From Bittarella massiliensis (ex Durand et al. 2017) (GTDB lineage: Bacteria > Bacillota > Clostridia > Oscillospirales > Ruminococcaceae), in the NCBI RefSeq assembly GCF_017566145.1, contig NZ_JABFCL010000003.1, positions 124,001 to 188,000 on the forward strand: a DNA stretch of 64,000 nt, given 5' to 3'. Each line of letters begins with the position of its first letter. The stretch's first letter is position 1. Shown here piece by piece: positions 33,865 to 41,745 of the stretch. Both the position numbers and the translations under genes were made by a program. The notes under the pieces were generated by a model. It was not told the DNA's origin. It made no database searches and saw nothing but the letters and a program-made list of their open reading frames with translations.

Positions 33865-34555
33865 GTCCCCACACCACCTTTAAATACTTGGGTTTTTTCG
33901 GGTCGAACTCAATTTTCTCGCGGATGCGGCGGATGTGCACTGCCACCGTGTTTTCGGCGTTGAAGCTGGGCTCGTTCCACACCTTCTCGTAGATTTCGTC
34001 GATGGAGAAGACCCGCCCCTGGTTTTGCATCAACAGGTGAAGGATCTTGTACTCGATGGGGGTCAGCCGCACCGGCTCGCCGTCCACCAGCACCTCTTTG
34101 GTGGTGTTGTTGATGACCAGCCCGTCGCACTGGAGCACGTCGTCCCGCTCGCCAAACGAGCCCGAGAAGGTCACGTACCGCCGCAGCTGGCTCTTGACCC
34201 GGGCCACCAGTTCCAGGGGGTTGAAGGGCTTGACGATGTAGTCGTCGGCCCCCAGGTTCAGGCCGATGATCTTGTCGGTGTCCTCCCCCTTGGCCGAAAC
34301 CAGGATGATGGGGATCTGGTTTTGCTCCCTGATTTTGAGGGTGGTCTGAATGCCGTCCAGTTTGGGCATCATGATGTCCATCAAAATCAGGTGGATCTCG
34401 TTTTCCCGCAACTGCTGAATGGCCTGAATGCCATCGTAGGCCTTGAGGACCTTCAGCCCCTCGTTTTTCAGGTAAATTTCGATGACGTTGACGATCTCCC
34501 GGTCGTCGTCCACCACCAGAACATTCAGATTCTGCATGCTGTTTGCCGCTGCCAT
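33839..34555 (-). CDS. OmpR/PhoB family response regulator
   Basis: A 238-residue regulator. The receiver domain shows VVDDDRE (acidic pocket, 16-18), LILMDIMMPKLDG (phospho-acceptor Asp60), ILVSAKG and DYIVKPFNPLELVARV (Lys of the switch). The C-terminal winged helix has LTPIEYKILHLLMQNQGRVFS and NTVAVHIRRIREKIE, ending in WGLGYKIEKL, as in VanR/PhoP-type regulators. AGGAGGACAAT precedes the ATG. It is the promoter-proximal gene of the pair with the kinase. Confidence 0.95.
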   Translation of the reverse strand: MAAANSMQNLNVLVVDDDREIVNVIEIYLKNEGLKVLKAYDGIQAIQQLRENEIHLILMDIMMPKLDGIQTTLKIREQNQIPIILVSAKGEDTDKIIGLNLGADDYIVKPFNPLELVARVKSQLRRYVTFSGSFGERDDVLQCDGLVINNTTKEVLVDGEPVRLTPIEYKILHLLMQNQGRVFSIDEIYEKVWNEPSFNAENTVAVHIRRIREKIEFDPKKPKYLKVVWGLGYKIEKL

Positions 34556-34634
34556 ATTGTCCTCCTCCGCCCGGGGGCGTGTTTCTCAGTTTGGGGACGA
34601 CCGCGGCGGATTTTGCGGCGCAGTCGCCTTTACT

Positions 34635-34640
34635 AGTATA
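34635..34640 (-). promoter_or_regulatory. Possible -10 box of the two-component operon
   Basis: TATACT on the minus strand, about 80 bases upstream of the response-regulator start, without a good -35 hexamer. Such a layout would fit an activated, perhaps autoregulated, promoter. Confidence 0.35.
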
Positions 34641-34754
34641 CCACACCCCCTGCGTTTAGGAGTAGTGTAAACCCTGTTTCTTACCGGAGCCCCGCCAAAA
34701 AAGTGACGATTTTCTTTCGCTTTTTCCCCCTTTGGCCCGGCGGCCCGCCGCTGT

Positions 34755-34766
34755 TTGTGCTACAAT
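34755..34766 (+). promoter_or_regulatory. Extended -10 promoter for sfsA
   Basis: TGTGCTACAAT, an extended -10 element, with TACAAT at 34761-34766 and no clear -35 box. The sfsA start is 50 bases downstream. Confidence 0.45.
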
Positions 34767-34816
34767 AGACACAGTCTGCCACCCGGCGGAAAATGCAGGA
34801 AAGAGGGGATGGAAAA

Positions 34817-35515
34817 ATGCGCTATGAGAGCGTCTGCCGCGCCGTCTTTTTGGAGCGGCCCAACCGCTTTGTGGCCTGGTGCGACCTGGCGGGGGAGCGG
34901 GTGCGCTGCCACGTGAAGAACACCGGCCGCTGTGGGGAGTTGCTGCTGCCCGGGGCCCGGGTCGTCTTGCAGGACCGGCGGGGCCGGGCCGAAGGGCAGA
35001 AGACCCAGTTCTCCCTGGTCGCGGTCTACAAGGGGGAGATGCTTGTCAACATCGACTCCCAGGCCCCCAACGCCGTGGTGAAGGAGGCCCTCCTCTCGGG
35101 GGCCTTAGCCCTGCCCGGCTACCAGTCCCCCGACCTGGTGCGGGCCGAATACCCCTTTGGCGCCTCCCGCATCGACTTCTACCTGCAAAAGGGCGGCCGC
35201 CGCGCCCTGGTGGAGGTCAAGGGGGTCACCCTCGAGGAGGGGGGCGGCCTCTACTTCCCCGACGCGCCCACCCAGCGGGGGGTCAAGCACATCGAGGAGT
35301 TGGAGCGGGCCCGCGCCCAGGGGTGGGACGCCTTTCTCCTCTTTGTGGCCCAGCTCTCCCCGGCCCGCTTCCTCTCCCCCAACGACCGCACCCACCCCCA
35401 GTTCGGCCAGGCCCTCCGCCGGGCCGCGGCGGCCGGGGTCATCCCCCTCTGCTACGATTGCCGGGTGGCGGAGGACAGCCTTGCGCTGGGCCGCCCGGTG
35501 GAGGTGCGGCTGTGA
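34817..35515 (+). CDS. sfsA: DNA/RNA nuclease SfsA family protein
   Basis: A 232-residue protein of normal SfsA length. Family signatures: RFVAWCDLAGERVRCHVKNT with TGRCGELLLPGA, VNIDSQAPNAVVKEAL, then FGASRIDFYL and ALVEVKGVTLEE (nuclease-like Asp and Glu-x-Lys), and FLSPNDRTHPQFGQAL. SfsA was named for sugar fermentation stimulation and has been reported to bind and cleave nucleic acid. The ATG at 34817 follows GAGGGGATGGAAAA. It is a single-gene unit with a strong terminator. Confidence 0.93.
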   Translation: MRYESVCRAVFLERPNRFVAWCDLAGERVRCHVKNTGRCGELLLPGARVVLQDRRGRAEGQKTQFSLVAVYKGEMLVNIDSQAPNAVVKEALLSGALALPGYQSPDLVRAEYPFGASRIDFYLQKGGRRALVEVKGVTLEEGGGLYFPDAPTQRGVKHIEELERARAQGWDAFLLFVAQLSPARFLSPNDRTHPQFGQALRRAAAAGVIPLCYDCRVAEDSLALGRPVEVRL

Positions 35516-35538
35516 GAGCCTAGAGGGCAAAGAGAATC

Positions 35539-35581
35539 GGAGCGCCGGCGGCCCAATGTGGCCGCCGGCGCTCCTTTTTTA
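35539..35581 (+). terminator. Terminator after sfsA
   Basis: Perfect 15-base arms (35539-35553, 35560-35574) with six or more T following. Confidence 0.92.
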
Positions 35582-35595
35582 AATCCCTAAAAAGA

Positions 35596-35946
35596 TCATT
35601 TGATGGGGGTCTCCGCCCCATCGCCGGCCATCTCAAGCTGTGCCTTTAGCAGCTCTCTGGCGGATTGGACGAGATAGTTTTGCAGCGGGGGGGCGAGTTG
35701 CCCAAACGCGGCAAGGAGTTCCCTTTCCTGCCGCTGGCCCGGCAAAAACATCTCGCCGTGCCCCGTGCGCAACCAGCCCTCACTGGCGCCAAACTGCGCG
35801 CAGATGGCCTTGACGTTCTGCTCGGTGACCGTCGTCCCCTTTTTCTCCAGATGGCTAACGGTGCCCTGCCGCAAGCCGATGGCCGCGGCAAATTTCTCCT
35901 GGTTCATCCCCAGGGTCCTGCGCAACTGGCGAATGCGATCGTTCAC
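35596..35946 (-). CDS. XRE/Cro-CI family helix-turn-helix regulator
   Basis: A 116-residue protein starting at GTG 35946 after GAGGAG. The first 65 residues form a Cro/CI-type HTH: IRQLRRTLGMNQEKFAAAIG then LRQGTVSHLEKKGTTVTE, followed by NVKAICAQFGASEGWLRTGHG, a phage-repressor signature. The rest is helical and hydrophilic. Its start codon overlaps the stop of the broken ribbon-helix-helix gene upstream (GTGA), so the two were once translationally coupled. It looks like a mobile-element regulator left in the chromosome. Confidence 0.88.
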   Translation of the reverse strand: MNDRIRQLRRTLGMNQEKFAAAIGLRQGTVSHLEKKGTTVTEQNVKAICAQFGASEGWLRTGHGEMFLPGQRQERELLAAFGQLAPPLQNYLVQSARELLKAQLEMAGDGAETPIK

Positions 35947-36152
35947 AGCGTTTTCTCCTCTACTGCTCTTTTGCCCGACTTGGGGGCCGTTTGGGCCGCC
36001 TTTACTTCCTTGACGACCTCCAGCCCCAGGCGAATCAACCCCGCCGTGGCCTGCAAGCGGGTGGAAAGCTCCGCTCAAAGCGAAAGGCCTCTATTTCTCG
36101 AAACGCCTCTTCGTCCACCGAGATCACGTAGCGGGGTTCGTTTGGTCGCCAT
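35943..36152 (-). pseudogene. Ribbon-helix-helix (CopG-like) small regulator with two compensating frameshifts
   Basis: From ATG 36152 (AGAGGGGACAAC before it) the frame reads MATKRT, then goes off-frame at a CCCC run near 36133-36136. In the +1 frame follows RYVISVDEEAFREIEAFRF, a typical RHH N-terminal strand and helix. After ERSF (near 36065) the original frame resumes as TRLQATAGLIRLGLEVVKEV to the stop at 35943. The region therefore encodes one 69-residue protein only if one base is removed at the first site and one added at the second. The original frame has a TGA between them. It may be a pseudogene or contain sequencing errors. Confidence 0.7.
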
Positions 36153-36334
36153 GTTGTCCCCTCTTTACAATAGGCACCATAGCACAGGGGAGCGCCGGTG
36201 TAAAGGCCGGGGGGAAAGACAGCGACAGATGCACCGTCGGCGTTTGGAATATTCCGCCGCAGCGAGAGCGGGGCGCGGCGTCTCCACAGGGCGGCGAGGA
36301 GGCGTTCCAATGCGCACAATGGAAGTATCCCTGT

Positions 36335-36700
36335 CTATAAAATAAGGTCTTTCTCTCGGGCTGTCTCAAAATAATATTGGAAGTTTTTCCAGCTCTCCTG
36401 TTCCTGAAACACGGTGAGTAAAATTTGTTCCTCCAGCACTTGACAATCCTCTCTGTCCAATTCCTTCATAAAGAGTTGTAGAAATATTCTGTTTGCCGTC
36501 CGCCTAACAACAATGTCGCGGGAGAACATCAGCAAGAGGGGGAGAAGCAGTTCGCTGTCACTAAGGGTCTCTCGAAAATACCGAACTTCTCGAAAGGTCT
36601 CCCCATCTCCCAATCGCAAAAAATTATCCAATTTTTCTAGTTCGTAAGCGCTGTTTTCTAAAAAATCAAGAATCCTTCTAGCATCCTCTGCTCGATTCAT
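36335..36700 (-). CDS. Hypothetical helical protein paired with a divergent HTH gene
   Basis: A 121-residue protein, mostly alpha-helical and charged, not recognised. Highlights are MNRAEDARRILDFLENSAYE at the N-terminus and LLLPLLLMFSRDIVVRRTAN in the middle; the latter is hydrophobic but probably too interrupted for a membrane helix. Base composition is AT-richer than the surrounding genes, as in the divergent HTH gene. A good promoter (TTGATG-18-TATAAT) and two operator-like palindromes lie between them. It could be a toxin, an antirepressor or a plasmid/phage accessory protein; there is no positive evidence for any. Confidence 0.6.
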   Translation of the reverse strand: MNRAEDARRILDFLENSAYELEKLDNFLRLGDGETFREVRYFRETLSDSELLLPLLLMFSRDIVVRRTANRIFLQLFMKELDREDCQVLEEQILLTVFQEQESWKNFQYYFETAREKDLIL

Positions 36701-36725
36701 TAAAAATCCCCCCTAAATTTTCGGA

Positions 36726-36802
36726 TTGCGACTTATGAGTCTCAATTATACCATTGAATCCCCTATATCATCAAGAAAAAGTTTGCGACTGATTAGTCAC
36801 AA
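36726..36802. promoter_or_regulatory. Two 20-base operator-like palindromes and divergent promoters
   Basis: TTGCGACT-TATG-AGTCTCAA (36726-36745) and TTGCGACT-GATT-AGTCACAA (36783-36802) are two copies of one dyad, 57 bases apart. On the minus strand TTGATG (36769-36774), 18 bases, TATAAT (36745-36750) drives the hypothetical gene, and the first dyad covers its start point. The second dyad lies just upstream of the HTH gene's ribosome site. This is the expected layout of an autoregulating XRE repressor. Confidence 0.75.
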
Positions 36803-36821
36803 TAGGTGAGAGGGGAAAAGC

Positions 36822-37085
36822 TTGAAAAATATGATCATTCAGAATGTTAGTTTGTCTGACAATCTGAAGAGATTGCGCAAACAGGCAAATTTATCCCAAG
36901 AAAAGTTGGTGGGGAGGATGAACCTGTTGGGGAGCCGTCTGGACAGAAGCGCTTATTCGAAAATAGAGTTGGGCGAAAGAAATATCAAGGTGACAGATTT
37001 AGTCGCCCTGCAAAAGATTTACTGCGTCGGATTTGATGAGTTTTTCGCAGGGATAGGGCCAGGAGAAGAAGGCGAAATAGAGTGA
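36822..37085 (+). CDS. XRE family HTH regulator
   Basis: An 87-residue protein, essentially one HTH domain: NLKRLRKQANLSQEKLVGRM, then SAYSKIELGERNIKVTDLVA and LQKIYCVGFDEFFAG. The TTG at 36822 follows AGAGGGG at seven bases; an ATG three codons later is poorly spaced. It is AT-rich relative to neighbours and faces an unknown gene across two palindromes that it probably binds. The acidic tail ends GEEGEIE. Confidence 0.85.
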   Translation: MKNMIIQNVSLSDNLKRLRKQANLSQEKLVGRMNLLGSRLDRSAYSKIELGERNIKVTDLVALQKIYCVGFDEFFAGIGPGEEGEIE

Positions 37086-37088
37086 AAT

Positions 37089-37123
37089 AAGCGCGCTGAA
37101 TTCAAATAGACTTCAGCGCGCTT
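37089..37123. terminator. Terminator after the small XRE gene
   Basis: Perfect 12-base arms (37089-37100 and 37112-37123) followed by TTGTTTTGTT. It may also stop transcripts arriving from the aromatic operon on the other strand. Confidence 0.8.
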
Positions 37124-37137
37124 GTTTTGTTGGTTAA

Positions 37138-37227
37138 ATGGGGGTGGAAAAACGGATAGGCAGAGTACTCTACAAAATGGCGGACACCCTGCACATCCCG
37201 CCCGGCCAACTGCTGGACGGGCGGTGA
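37138..37227 (+). pseudogene. Remnant of an HTH regulator C-terminus
   Basis: Thirty codons from ATG 37138 to TGA 37227 read MGVEKRIGRVLYKMADTLHI then PPGQLLDGR. LYKMADTLHIPPGQLLDG is the typical last helix and tail of small Cro/CI-type regulators. The HTH itself is missing and no ribosome site precedes the ATG, so this looks like a truncated relic. Confidence 0.55.
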
Positions 37228-37231
37228 AGGG

Positions 37232-37498
37232 CTAGCCCCGCAAGATCTCCTCCTGGTAGGCCCGGCTCAAGCGGATGGCGGTGGACAGCAGTTCGCAGGC
37301 CGCGTCCCCCATCTCCGGCGGCACCTGGGCCCGGGCGCGGGCGAGGATGTCGTCCTCCCGCCCCTGGTTGAGCACCGGCAGCCCCCGCTCCTTTTTGTAC
37401 TGCCCCACCCGGGCCACCACCGCCATCCGGCGGCAGAAGAGGGAGAGCAGCTCCCGGTCGATTTGGTCGATTTCCTCCCGCAGGTTGTCCAGTTCCAC
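37232..37498 (-). CDS. Chorismate mutase (AroQ type)
   Basis: An 88-residue all-helical chorismate mutase that converts chorismate to prephenate. LDNLREEIDQIDRELLSLF, then RRMAVVARVGQYKKERGLPV and NQGREDDIL place the active-site Arg, Lys and Glu residues of the AroQ class. It starts at GTG 37498 after AGGGAGGAAC and is the last gene of the aromatic operon, 28 bases after aroC. Together with tyrA in the same operon it completes the route from chorismate to hydroxyphenylpyruvate. Confidence 0.93.
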   Translation of the reverse strand: MELDNLREEIDQIDRELLSLFCRRMAVVARVGQYKKERGLPVLNQGREDDILARARAQVPPEMGDAACELLSTAIRLSRAYQEEILRG

Positions 37499-37526
37499 GG
37501 CGTGTTCCTCCCTGATTGGTCTCGGT

Positions 37527-38597
37527 TTAGCCCAGCAGATCTGCCAGGGCGATAGCGGCGGCCGCCTCCACACAGACGGCGGCCCGGGGGACGATGCAGG
37601 GGTCGTGCCGCCCGCGGATCTCGGCGGTGAGGGCTTCCCCGGTGACAAAGTTGACCGTCTGCTGCGGCTTGGCGATGGAGGGGGTGGGCTTGAAGGCCGC
37701 CCGAAAGAGAATCGGCATCCCGTTGGAGATGCCCCCCTGAATCCCCCCGGCGGCGTTGCGGCTGGTGCGAATTCGCCCCCCCTCGCTGACAAAGGGGTCG
37801 TTGCTCTCGCTCCCCCGCATGCGGGCGGCGGAGAACCCGGCCCCAAACTCCACCCCTTTCACCGCGGGGATGGCGAAGAGCAGGTAGGCCAACCGGCTCT
37901 CCAGGGTGTCAAAGAAGGGGTCGCCCACCCCGGCGGGCAGCCCGGTGACGGCGCACTCCACCACCCCGCCCACCGAGTCGCAGTCGGCCCGGGCGGCGGC
38001 GATGGCCGCCTGCATCCCCTCGCCGGCGGCGGGGTCGAGCACCGGGAAGTCGCGGCCGTGCAGGGCGTCAAATTCCCGGGGCCCCACCGACACCGGGTCA
38101 AAGGGGGTGTCCGTTACCCCGGCGATCTCCGCCGCGTGGGCGCCGATGGCGACGCCCTGCCGGCGCAGCATCAGGCTGGCCACCGCCCCGGCGTAGACCA
38201 GGGGGGCCGTCAGCCGCCCCGAAAAGTGGCCGCCCCCCCGCACGTCGTTAAAGCCGTCGTAGCGCAGGTGGCCGGTGTAGTCGGCGTGCCCCGGCCGGGC
38301 AATGCGCGACTGGGGGCCGTAGTCGCCCGATCGGGTGGAGGTGTTTTCGATCACCACCGTCAGGGGGGTGCCGCAGGCCACCCCGTCCACCGCCCCGCTG
38401 ACGACGCGGGGCAGGTCGGGTTCATGGCGGGCGGTGGAGTAGGCCCCCCGCGCCAGCCGCCGGGCGCAGTAGGCGCGGATGTACTCCTCCTCCAGCCGCA
38501 ACCCGGGGGTCACCCCCTCGATCACCGCGCCGATGGCCGGGCCATGGCTCTCCCCAAAGAGGGTCACCCGGAACCGGCTGCCAAAACTAGAAGACAT
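37527..38597 (-). CDS. aroC: Chorismate synthase
   Basis: A 356-residue FMN-dependent enzyme making chorismate from EPSP. VTLFGESHGPAIGAVIEGV at the N-terminus, RSGDYGPQSRIARPGHADYT, GGGHFSGRLTAPLVYAGAV, SESNDPFVSEGG and GRHDPCIVPRAA are conserved signatures. The length is slightly short for the family but no motif is missing. Its first 11 bases overlap the end of aroA. Confidence 0.96.
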   Translation of the reverse strand: MSSSFGSRFRVTLFGESHGPAIGAVIEGVTPGLRLEEEYIRAYCARRLARGAYSTARHEPDLPRVVSGAVDGVACGTPLTVVIENTSTRSGDYGPQSRIARPGHADYTGHLRYDGFNDVRGGGHFSGRLTAPLVYAGAVASLMLRRQGVAIGAHAAEIAGVTDTPFDPVSVGPREFDALHGRDFPVLDPAAGEGMQAAIAAARADCDSVGGVVECAVTGLPAGVGDPFFDTLESRLAYLLFAIPAVKGVEFGAGFSAARMRGSESNDPFVSEGGRIRTSRNAAGGIQGGISNGMPILFRAAFKPTPSIAKPQQTVNFVTGEALTAEIRGRHDPCIVPRAAVCVEAAAAIALADLLG

Positions 38598-39864
38598 GAA
38601 CCCTTCCCCCCAACATCTCGTAATCGCGGAAGAAGTCAGGGTACGACTTCTCCACGCACTCGGCGCAGTCCAACTCCACCGGCCCCTCGCACCAGAGGGC
38701 GGCGATCGCCGCGCTCATGGCCATGCGGTGGTCGCGATGGGTGGCCGCCGCCCCGCCGGGCCGCCGCCCCTCGGCCAGGGGTTGGCCCTGCACCGTGAGC
38801 AGGTCCCCCTCGCCCCGGCAGCGCCCCCCCAGGCCGCCGATGAGTTCGGCGGTGGCGGCAAGGCGGTCGCACTCTTTAATGGTCAGGCGGGCAGCGCCGG
38901 TAAAGGCGGTCTCCCCCTGGGCGGCGGCGGCGGTCACCGCCAGGATGGGCAGGATGTCGGGGATGTCCTCCCCCGCCACCGGGCCGCCGGTGAGGGGGGC
39001 CGACTGCACCCGCACAAAATCCCTGCCCCGGGTCACGGCCGCGCCCCAGCGCTCCAACACGTCGCAGACCGCCCGGTCCCCCTGCAGCGAGAGGGGGGAG
39101 AGTCCCTCCACCGTCACGTCGCCGGCAATGGCCCCGGCGCAGAGGAAGAAGGCCGCGCCCGAATAGTCCCCCTCCACCGCGGTGTCGCAGGGGACAAACC
39201 GCTGTCCCCCGGGGATGAACCAGCCCAGGGGGGTGCGCCGGGCCCTCACCCCGAAGGCGGCCATGGCCTGCAGGGTCATCTCCACATAGGGGCCGGAGTG
39301 CAGCGGGGTGGTGAGGAGGATCTCGCTGTCCCCCCCCAGGGCGGCCAGGGCGAAGAGCAGCCCGGTGACAAACTGGCTGGACACGTCCCCGGCGATCTCG
39401 TACCGGCCCGGCTTCAGCTGCCCGCCCAGGGTGAAGGGGAGGGTGTTTTCGTAGTGGAAGGCGGCCCCGCCCGCCGCAAGGCAGGGGAGGATGGGGGAGA
39501 GGGGGCGGCGGGGCAGCTGTCCGGCCCCCGAAAAGGTGGTCTCCACCCCCAGGGCGGCGGCCATCGGCACCAAAAAGCGGAGGGTGGACCCGCTCTCCCC
39601 GCAGTCAATGGCGGCCTGCCGGGGCCGCGTCCCGGTGGGGATGCCCAGGATGGAGTAGGCCCCCCCGTCCATCCGCCGCACACGGGCCCCCAGGGCAGAG
39701 ATCCCCCGCAGGGTGGCCTGCACGTCTTTGGAGGAGGGGACGTTTCGCAGCACCGTCTCCCCCTCGGCCAGGGCCGCGCAGAGGAGCAGCCGGTGGGCCA
39801 TCGACTTGGAGGGGGGCGCGGCGATGGTCCCCCGCAGGGCCCGGGCGGCGACCCCCGCCCTCAC
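38587..39864 (-). CDS. aroA: 3-phosphoshikimate 1-carboxyvinyltransferase (EPSP synthase)
   Basis: About 425 residues. IAAPPSKSMAHRLLLCAALA contains the phosphate/shikimate-binding Lys-Ser pair, and DCGESGSTLRFLVPMAA the second site. DGGAYSILG precedes it, and DILPILAVTAAAAQGETAFT and ECDRLAATAELIGGLGG lie in the second domain. The start is the GTG at 39864, which overlaps the aroB stop codon as GTGA, showing coupled translation. Confidence 0.95.
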   Translation of the reverse strand: MRAGVAARALRGTIAAPPSKSMAHRLLLCAALAEGETVLRNVPSSKDVQATLRGISALGARVRRMDGGAYSILGIPTGTRPRQAAIDCGESGSTLRFLVPMAAALGVETTFSGAGQLPRRPLSPILPCLAAGGAAFHYENTLPFTLGGQLKPGRYEIAGDVSSQFVTGLLFALAALGGDSEILLTTPLHSGPYVEMTLQAMAAFGVRARRTPLGWFIPGGQRFVPCDTAVEGDYSGAAFFLCAGAIAGDVTVEGLSPLSLQGDRAVCDVLERWGAAVTRGRDFVRVQSAPLTGGPVAGEDIPDILPILAVTAAAAQGETAFTGAARLTIKECDRLAATAELIGGLGGRCRGEGDLLTVQGQPLAEGRRPGGAAATHRDHRMAMSAAIAALWCEGPVELDCAECVEKSYPDFFRDYEMLGGRVHVF

Positions 39865-40919
39865 GCCCGGCTCCCCCCGGCGGCCATGAACTGGGCGAAA
39901 GCGCCCCACTCCATCGACACCGGCTCACAGCGGCCGACGGCGCGGATGAGCACCGGGGAGATGCTCCCCCCGTCCCGCTTTTTGTCCCCAGCGGCGATGG
40001 CCAGCAGCTCCTCCAGGGGGGCGTCATAGCGCCAGGCCAGGCCGTTTCGCTCCAAACAGTCGCGGAGGGCGGCCGGCACGCCGGGGGCGCAGAGGCCGTT
40101 TTGGGCGCAGGCGTCGGCCATCATCTGCATCCCGATGGCCACCGCCTTGCCGTGGGTGACGGCAAAGCCCGAGTGCTTTTCGATGGCGTGGCCCAGGGTG
40201 TGGCCGAAGTTGAGGACCATCCGCTCCCCGGTGTCCCGCTCGTCGGCCTCCACCACCGCCGCCTTGATGGCGATGCAGCGGGCGACGATGGGCAGCAGGT
40301 TGCGGCGAAAGTCCCCCCGCATCTGCTCGAAGAGCTGCGCGTCGCGGATGGCGCCGTACTTGATGGCCTCCCCCACCCCGTCGGCAAAGGTCTCCTCCGG
40401 CAGGGTGTCGAGAAAGGCGGTGTCGCAGAGCACCGCCGAGGGCTGCCAGAAACAGCCCACCAGGTTTTTCCCCCCGTCGATGTTGACGGCGGTTTTTCCC
40501 CCCACCGAGGAGTCGATCTGGGCCAGCAGGGTGGTGGGGATCTGCACGTACTCCACCCCCCGCAGGTAGACGGCGGCGCAGAAGCCGGTCACGTCCCCGG
40601 GGATGCCGCCCCCCAACGCCACCAGAAAGTCGCTGCGGGTGATCCCCTCCCGGTGGAGAAATTCGCAGATTTCCAGGGCGGTCTCCATCCGCTTGTGGGC
40701 CTCCCCCCCGGGGAAGGCGAACTTGCAGCAGGGGATGCCCCGCCCCTCCAGCGCCCGGCGCACCGATTCGCCGTAGAGGCCGTCCACCCTCTCGTCGGTG
40801 ACGATGGCGGCCCGCCTGCCCCGGTGGCTTGCGGCCAGCTGGTCGTAAAAGGCGCCGGCACAGCCGCGCCCCACCGTCACCTCATAGGCTCTCCCGGTTT
40901 TGACTGGTATGATTTCCAA
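39861..40919 (-). CDS. aroB: 3-dehydroquinate synthase
   Basis: A 352-residue enzyme converting DAHP to 3-dehydroquinate. GGEAHKRMETALEICEFL, VALGGGIPGDVTGFCAAVYL (NAD-binding), IPTTLLAQIDSSVGGKTAVN, then metal-binding His residues in NFGHTLGHAIEKHSG and THGKAVAIGM. It starts with TTG 40919 after GGAGGGCCTGACCC and overlaps the end of tyrA by 38 bases. Confidence 0.95.
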   Translation of the reverse strand: MEIIPVKTGRAYEVTVGRGCAGAFYDQLAASHRGRRAAIVTDERVDGLYGESVRRALEGRGIPCCKFAFPGGEAHKRMETALEICEFLHREGITRSDFLVALGGGIPGDVTGFCAAVYLRGVEYVQIPTTLLAQIDSSVGGKTAVNIDGGKNLVGCFWQPSAVLCDTAFLDTLPEETFADGVGEAIKYGAIRDAQLFEQMRGDFRRNLLPIVARCIAIKAAVVEADERDTGERMVLNFGHTLGHAIEKHSGFAVTHGKAVAIGMQMMADACAQNGLCAPGVPAALRDCLERNGLAWRYDAPLEELLAIAAGDKKRDGGSISPVLIRAVGRCEPVSMEWGAFAQFMAAGGSRA

Positions 40920-41745
40920 GGGTCAGGCCCTCCTTTATTTCGCGCCCCTCCCGCAGCAGCCGCTCCAGGGCGCTGTCGTCCCCCTGGGCAAGGGCCGCCC
41001 GGTACCGGGCGAGGTTGTCGCTGAAGATGTCCAGTTCGGCCAGCAGGGCCGCCCGGTTTTGGGAGAACAGGTCGGTCCACATGGCCTCGTTGAGTTTGGC
41101 CACCCGGGTCAGATCCTTAAAGCTGCCCGCCGAAAAGCCGCCGAAGTCCCCGGCGGTGGGGCTTTTGACAAAGCAGTTGCTGACGATGTGGCACAGCTGC
41201 GAGGTCAGGGCGATGATGCGGTCGTGCTCCTCGGGGGTGGAGAGGACCACCTGCCGAAAGTGCAGGGACAGAAAGAGGGTCCGCAGCCCCTCGACCACCG
41301 CCCCGTCGCACCCGGGCGCGGGGGTCAGGATCATGCTGGCCCGGTGGAAGAGGTCGGCCTGGCTGGCCCGGTAGCCCGAGAGCTCCCGCCCGGCCATGGG
41401 GTGGCCACCCACAAAGGTGAACCCCTCCTCCCGGGCGATGGGCCAGACCTGCCGGCAGATCTCCCCCTTGACCCCGCAGCAGTCCACCACCAGCCCCCCC
41501 TTGGGGAAGGCGGCCCGGTTTTCCTCTATATAGTCTACCGTTTTTTGCGGCCAAAGGCAAACCAAAATCAGCTCGCACCCGTCAAAGTGGGCGGGGGTCA
41601 ACTCTTCCTGTACCGCCCCGTCGCCCAGGGCGGCGGCCATGGTCTCGGCGTCCCGGTCGCAGGCGAGGACCCGGTGGCCATGCTGGGAAAAGCACTTGGC
41701 CAGGCTGCCGCCGATGAGGCCCAGCCCCACGATCCCCACCGTCAT
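40882..41745 (-). CDS. tyrA: Prephenate dehydrogenase
   Basis: About 287 residues. [20 protein letters not shown] is the NAD-binding fold. [32 protein letters not shown] (catalytic His and substrate loop) and [13 protein letters not shown] are typical of TyrA. There is no fused mutase or C-terminal ACT domain, so feedback control through the protein may be lacking and transcriptional attenuation would take that role. The ATG at 41745 overlaps the aroF stop as ATGA. Confidence 0.95.
   Translation of the reverse strand: MTVGIVGLGLIGGSLAKCFSQHGHRVLACDRDAETMAAALGDGAVQEELTPAHFDGCELILVCLWPQKTVDYIEENRAAFPKGGLVVDCCGVKGEICRQVWPIAREEGFTFVGGHPMAGRELSGYRASQADLFHRASMILTPAPGCDGAVVEGLRTLFLSLHFRQVVLSTPEEHDRIIALTSQLCHIVSNCFVKSPTAGDFGGFSAGSFKDLTRVAKLNEAMWTDLFSQNRAALLAELDIFSDNLARYRAALAQGDDSALERLLREGREIKEGLTLGNHTSQNRESL

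Noticed and set aside
36035..36319. A 94-codon minus-strand frame taken as an independent gene.
   Set aside because: Only its last third has protein character, and that third is the middle part of the frameshifted ribbon-helix-helix gene whose own ATG and ribosome site lie at 36152.
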